Positions 63,320 to 64,000 of a stretch of 64,000 nt of DNA are shown piece after piece. The notes beneath the pieces are model-generated. The model was not told the origin of the DNA and made no database searches. It saw only the letters and a program-made list of their open reading frames with translations. This DNA comes from Haloferula rosea. GTDB taxonomy: Bacteria; Verrucomicrobiota; Verrucomicrobiia; Verrucomicrobiales; Akkermansiaceae. A program made the position numbers and the translations under genes. The stretch covers positions 1-64,000 of the forward strand of contig NZ_JAENII010000014.1 in assembly GCF_016595525.1 (NCBI RefSeq). Reading direction: 5' to 3'. How positions within the stretch are numbered: the first letter of the stretch is position 1; every line of letters starts with the position of its first letter.

Positions 63320-64000
63320 GATGCCGAGAAGTAGTGCTCCAGCGCCTCGACGCAGCCCGCACTGTGGGCCGCGGAACAGATGTAGCCACCAACCGTCCCC
63401 ACATGGGTGCGGACTTCGTCCACCGCATTCCCCGGACAGGCGATCCGCGCCGCAGCATCGGGTGAAAGCATCTCGAAATCATTGTGGCTGTCACCGATCG
63501 CGAAGCATCGCTCCGGACCCAACCCGTATCCCGACGCGACCTGGCGCAAACTACTACCTTTCTGGTAGTTCTTGTGACCGAATCGGAGATAAATTGAATT
63601 GCGCTGCCAACCCAGCAGCGGTTCGGCCGCAGCGTGGGTCCTGACCCTGCCAAGGATCCATTCCATCTCCTCATCCGTCCGGGCGATCAACCCCGCCAGA
63701 TCCCCCTTCTGTTCGACCCATGTCGCACCGGTGTGTTCCTCGACCTCCGCACGGATCAGCAGGAGGAGTTTGCGGATCTTCTTGAAGAAGCGCTTGTGGT
63801 CACGGTCGCAGGTCTTGTTCCACTTGATGTCACCGACCCATCGTCCGTATGGGTTCGGGTACCAGATCTCACGCTCACGGGCGACGACCCAGTCGGGCGA
63901 GAAGGGAAACCGGCTCTCGATCAGACCTTCGATCACATGTTCCATCGAACGCCCGGTATTGATGCCCCAGACCACGCAATCCCGCCGGCGGAGATTGGAG
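63316..64000 (-). CDS. HAD-superfamily hydrolase, partial (5' end beyond window)
   Basis: At least 228 residues; the frame stays open to the window edge, and the N-terminal Asp-x-Asp motif must lie outside. Seen are the motif II region VWGINTGRSMEHVIEGLIES, a Cof-type cap (YLRFGHKNYQKGSSLRQVAS with the motif III Lys) and motif IV FAIGDSHNDFEMLS. A GTG at 63975 could be mistaken for a start, but it is internal by comparison with the fold. Coupled to the membrane-protein gene downstream. Confidence 0.85.
   Translation of the reverse strand, partial: SNLRRRDCVVWGINTGRSMEHVIEGLIESRFPFSPDWVVAREREIWYPNPYGRWVGDIKWNKTCDRDHKRFFKKIRKLLLLIRAEVEEHTGATWVEQKGDLAGLIARTDEEMEWILGRVRTHAAAEPLLGWQRNSIYLRFGHKNYQKGSSLRQVASGYGLGPERCFAIGDSHNDFEMLSPDAAARIACPGNAVDEVRTHVGTVGGYICSAAHSAGCVEALEHYFSAS

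Overview
The window looks like a piece of a high-GC verrucomicrobial chromosome (Verrucomicrobiae, Luteolibacter/Haloferula-like). This is inferred from the mix of protein families, not from an rRNA or any other marker gene. The signs are a PEP-CTERM protein, a giant SGNH/dehydrogenase/cytochrome c fusion of the kind typical of Planctomycetes and Verrucomicrobia, many secreted beta-helix and beta-propeller proteins, multi-FAS1 proteins, weak or absent Shine-Dalgarno sequences, and a secA without the C-terminal zinc motif. No rRNA, tRNA, CRISPR array or insertion sequence was recognised.

1-26 kb is mostly cell-envelope and secreted-protein territory. It opens with a 190-bp tandem repeat and a phage-CII-like regulator, followed by dusB. 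Two multi-FAS1 genes flank a small lipoprotein gene. Next come a putative double lysozyme inhibitor (PliG-like plus PliI-like), a beta-helix protein, a trypsin-like protease with a second, dead protease domain, a double DUF481 barrel, a repeat protein, a CBS-pair protein, gluconokinase, a secreted EEP-family phosphodiesterase, a large beta-helix protein, an RNase D-like exonuclease, a class A serine hydrolase and a secreted propeller.

26-31.8 kb is a mosaic accessory zone. It holds a small nucleotidyltransferase module bracketed by a 62-bp duplication of the preceding gene's 3' end, a Fic gene with a palindrome-embedded leaderless promoter, a DUF433/DUF5615 toxin-antitoxin pair, a PEP-CTERM gene and a membrane-anchored DUF2726 protein. 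Fragments of fic 3' ends, a 125-bp dispersed repeat and short hairpins lie between them.

31.8-38.35 kb is visibly AT-richer than its surroundings and looks like an acquired defence island. It has a DUF262-HNH nuclease, a STAND-type ATPase, an MvaI/BcnI-family restriction endonuclease overlapping a C5-cytosine methyltransferase, and a ribbon-helix-helix regulator. Just outside it is a truncated vsr mismatch-repair endonuclease gene, which fits a C5-methylating system.

38.7-64 kb returns to core-like content: a SEC-C protein, HAD hydrolases, a divergent HTH/nucleotidyltransferase pair, an outer-membrane barrel, secA, another beta-helix protein, SGNH esterases, a coupled kinase-like/CysQ-like pair, alkylation repair (an Mpg-type glycosylase and an Ogt-type methyltransferase), small DNA-binding proteins, a DEAD-box helicase and the SGNH/cytochrome fusion.

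Two patterns cut across the window. First, at least a dozen short intergenic hairpins have unrelated stem sequences, but most share a TCC/GGA loop and/or a GCTCC-type flank, and one pair shows compensatory stem changes. Second, four regulator or toxin-antitoxin-type genes (fic, two ribbon-helix-helix genes, one winged-HTH gene) share one promoter layout: a -35 box, a palindrome in the spacer, a -10 box, and the ATG only 5-6 nt later. That layout predicts autoregulated leaderless mRNAs.
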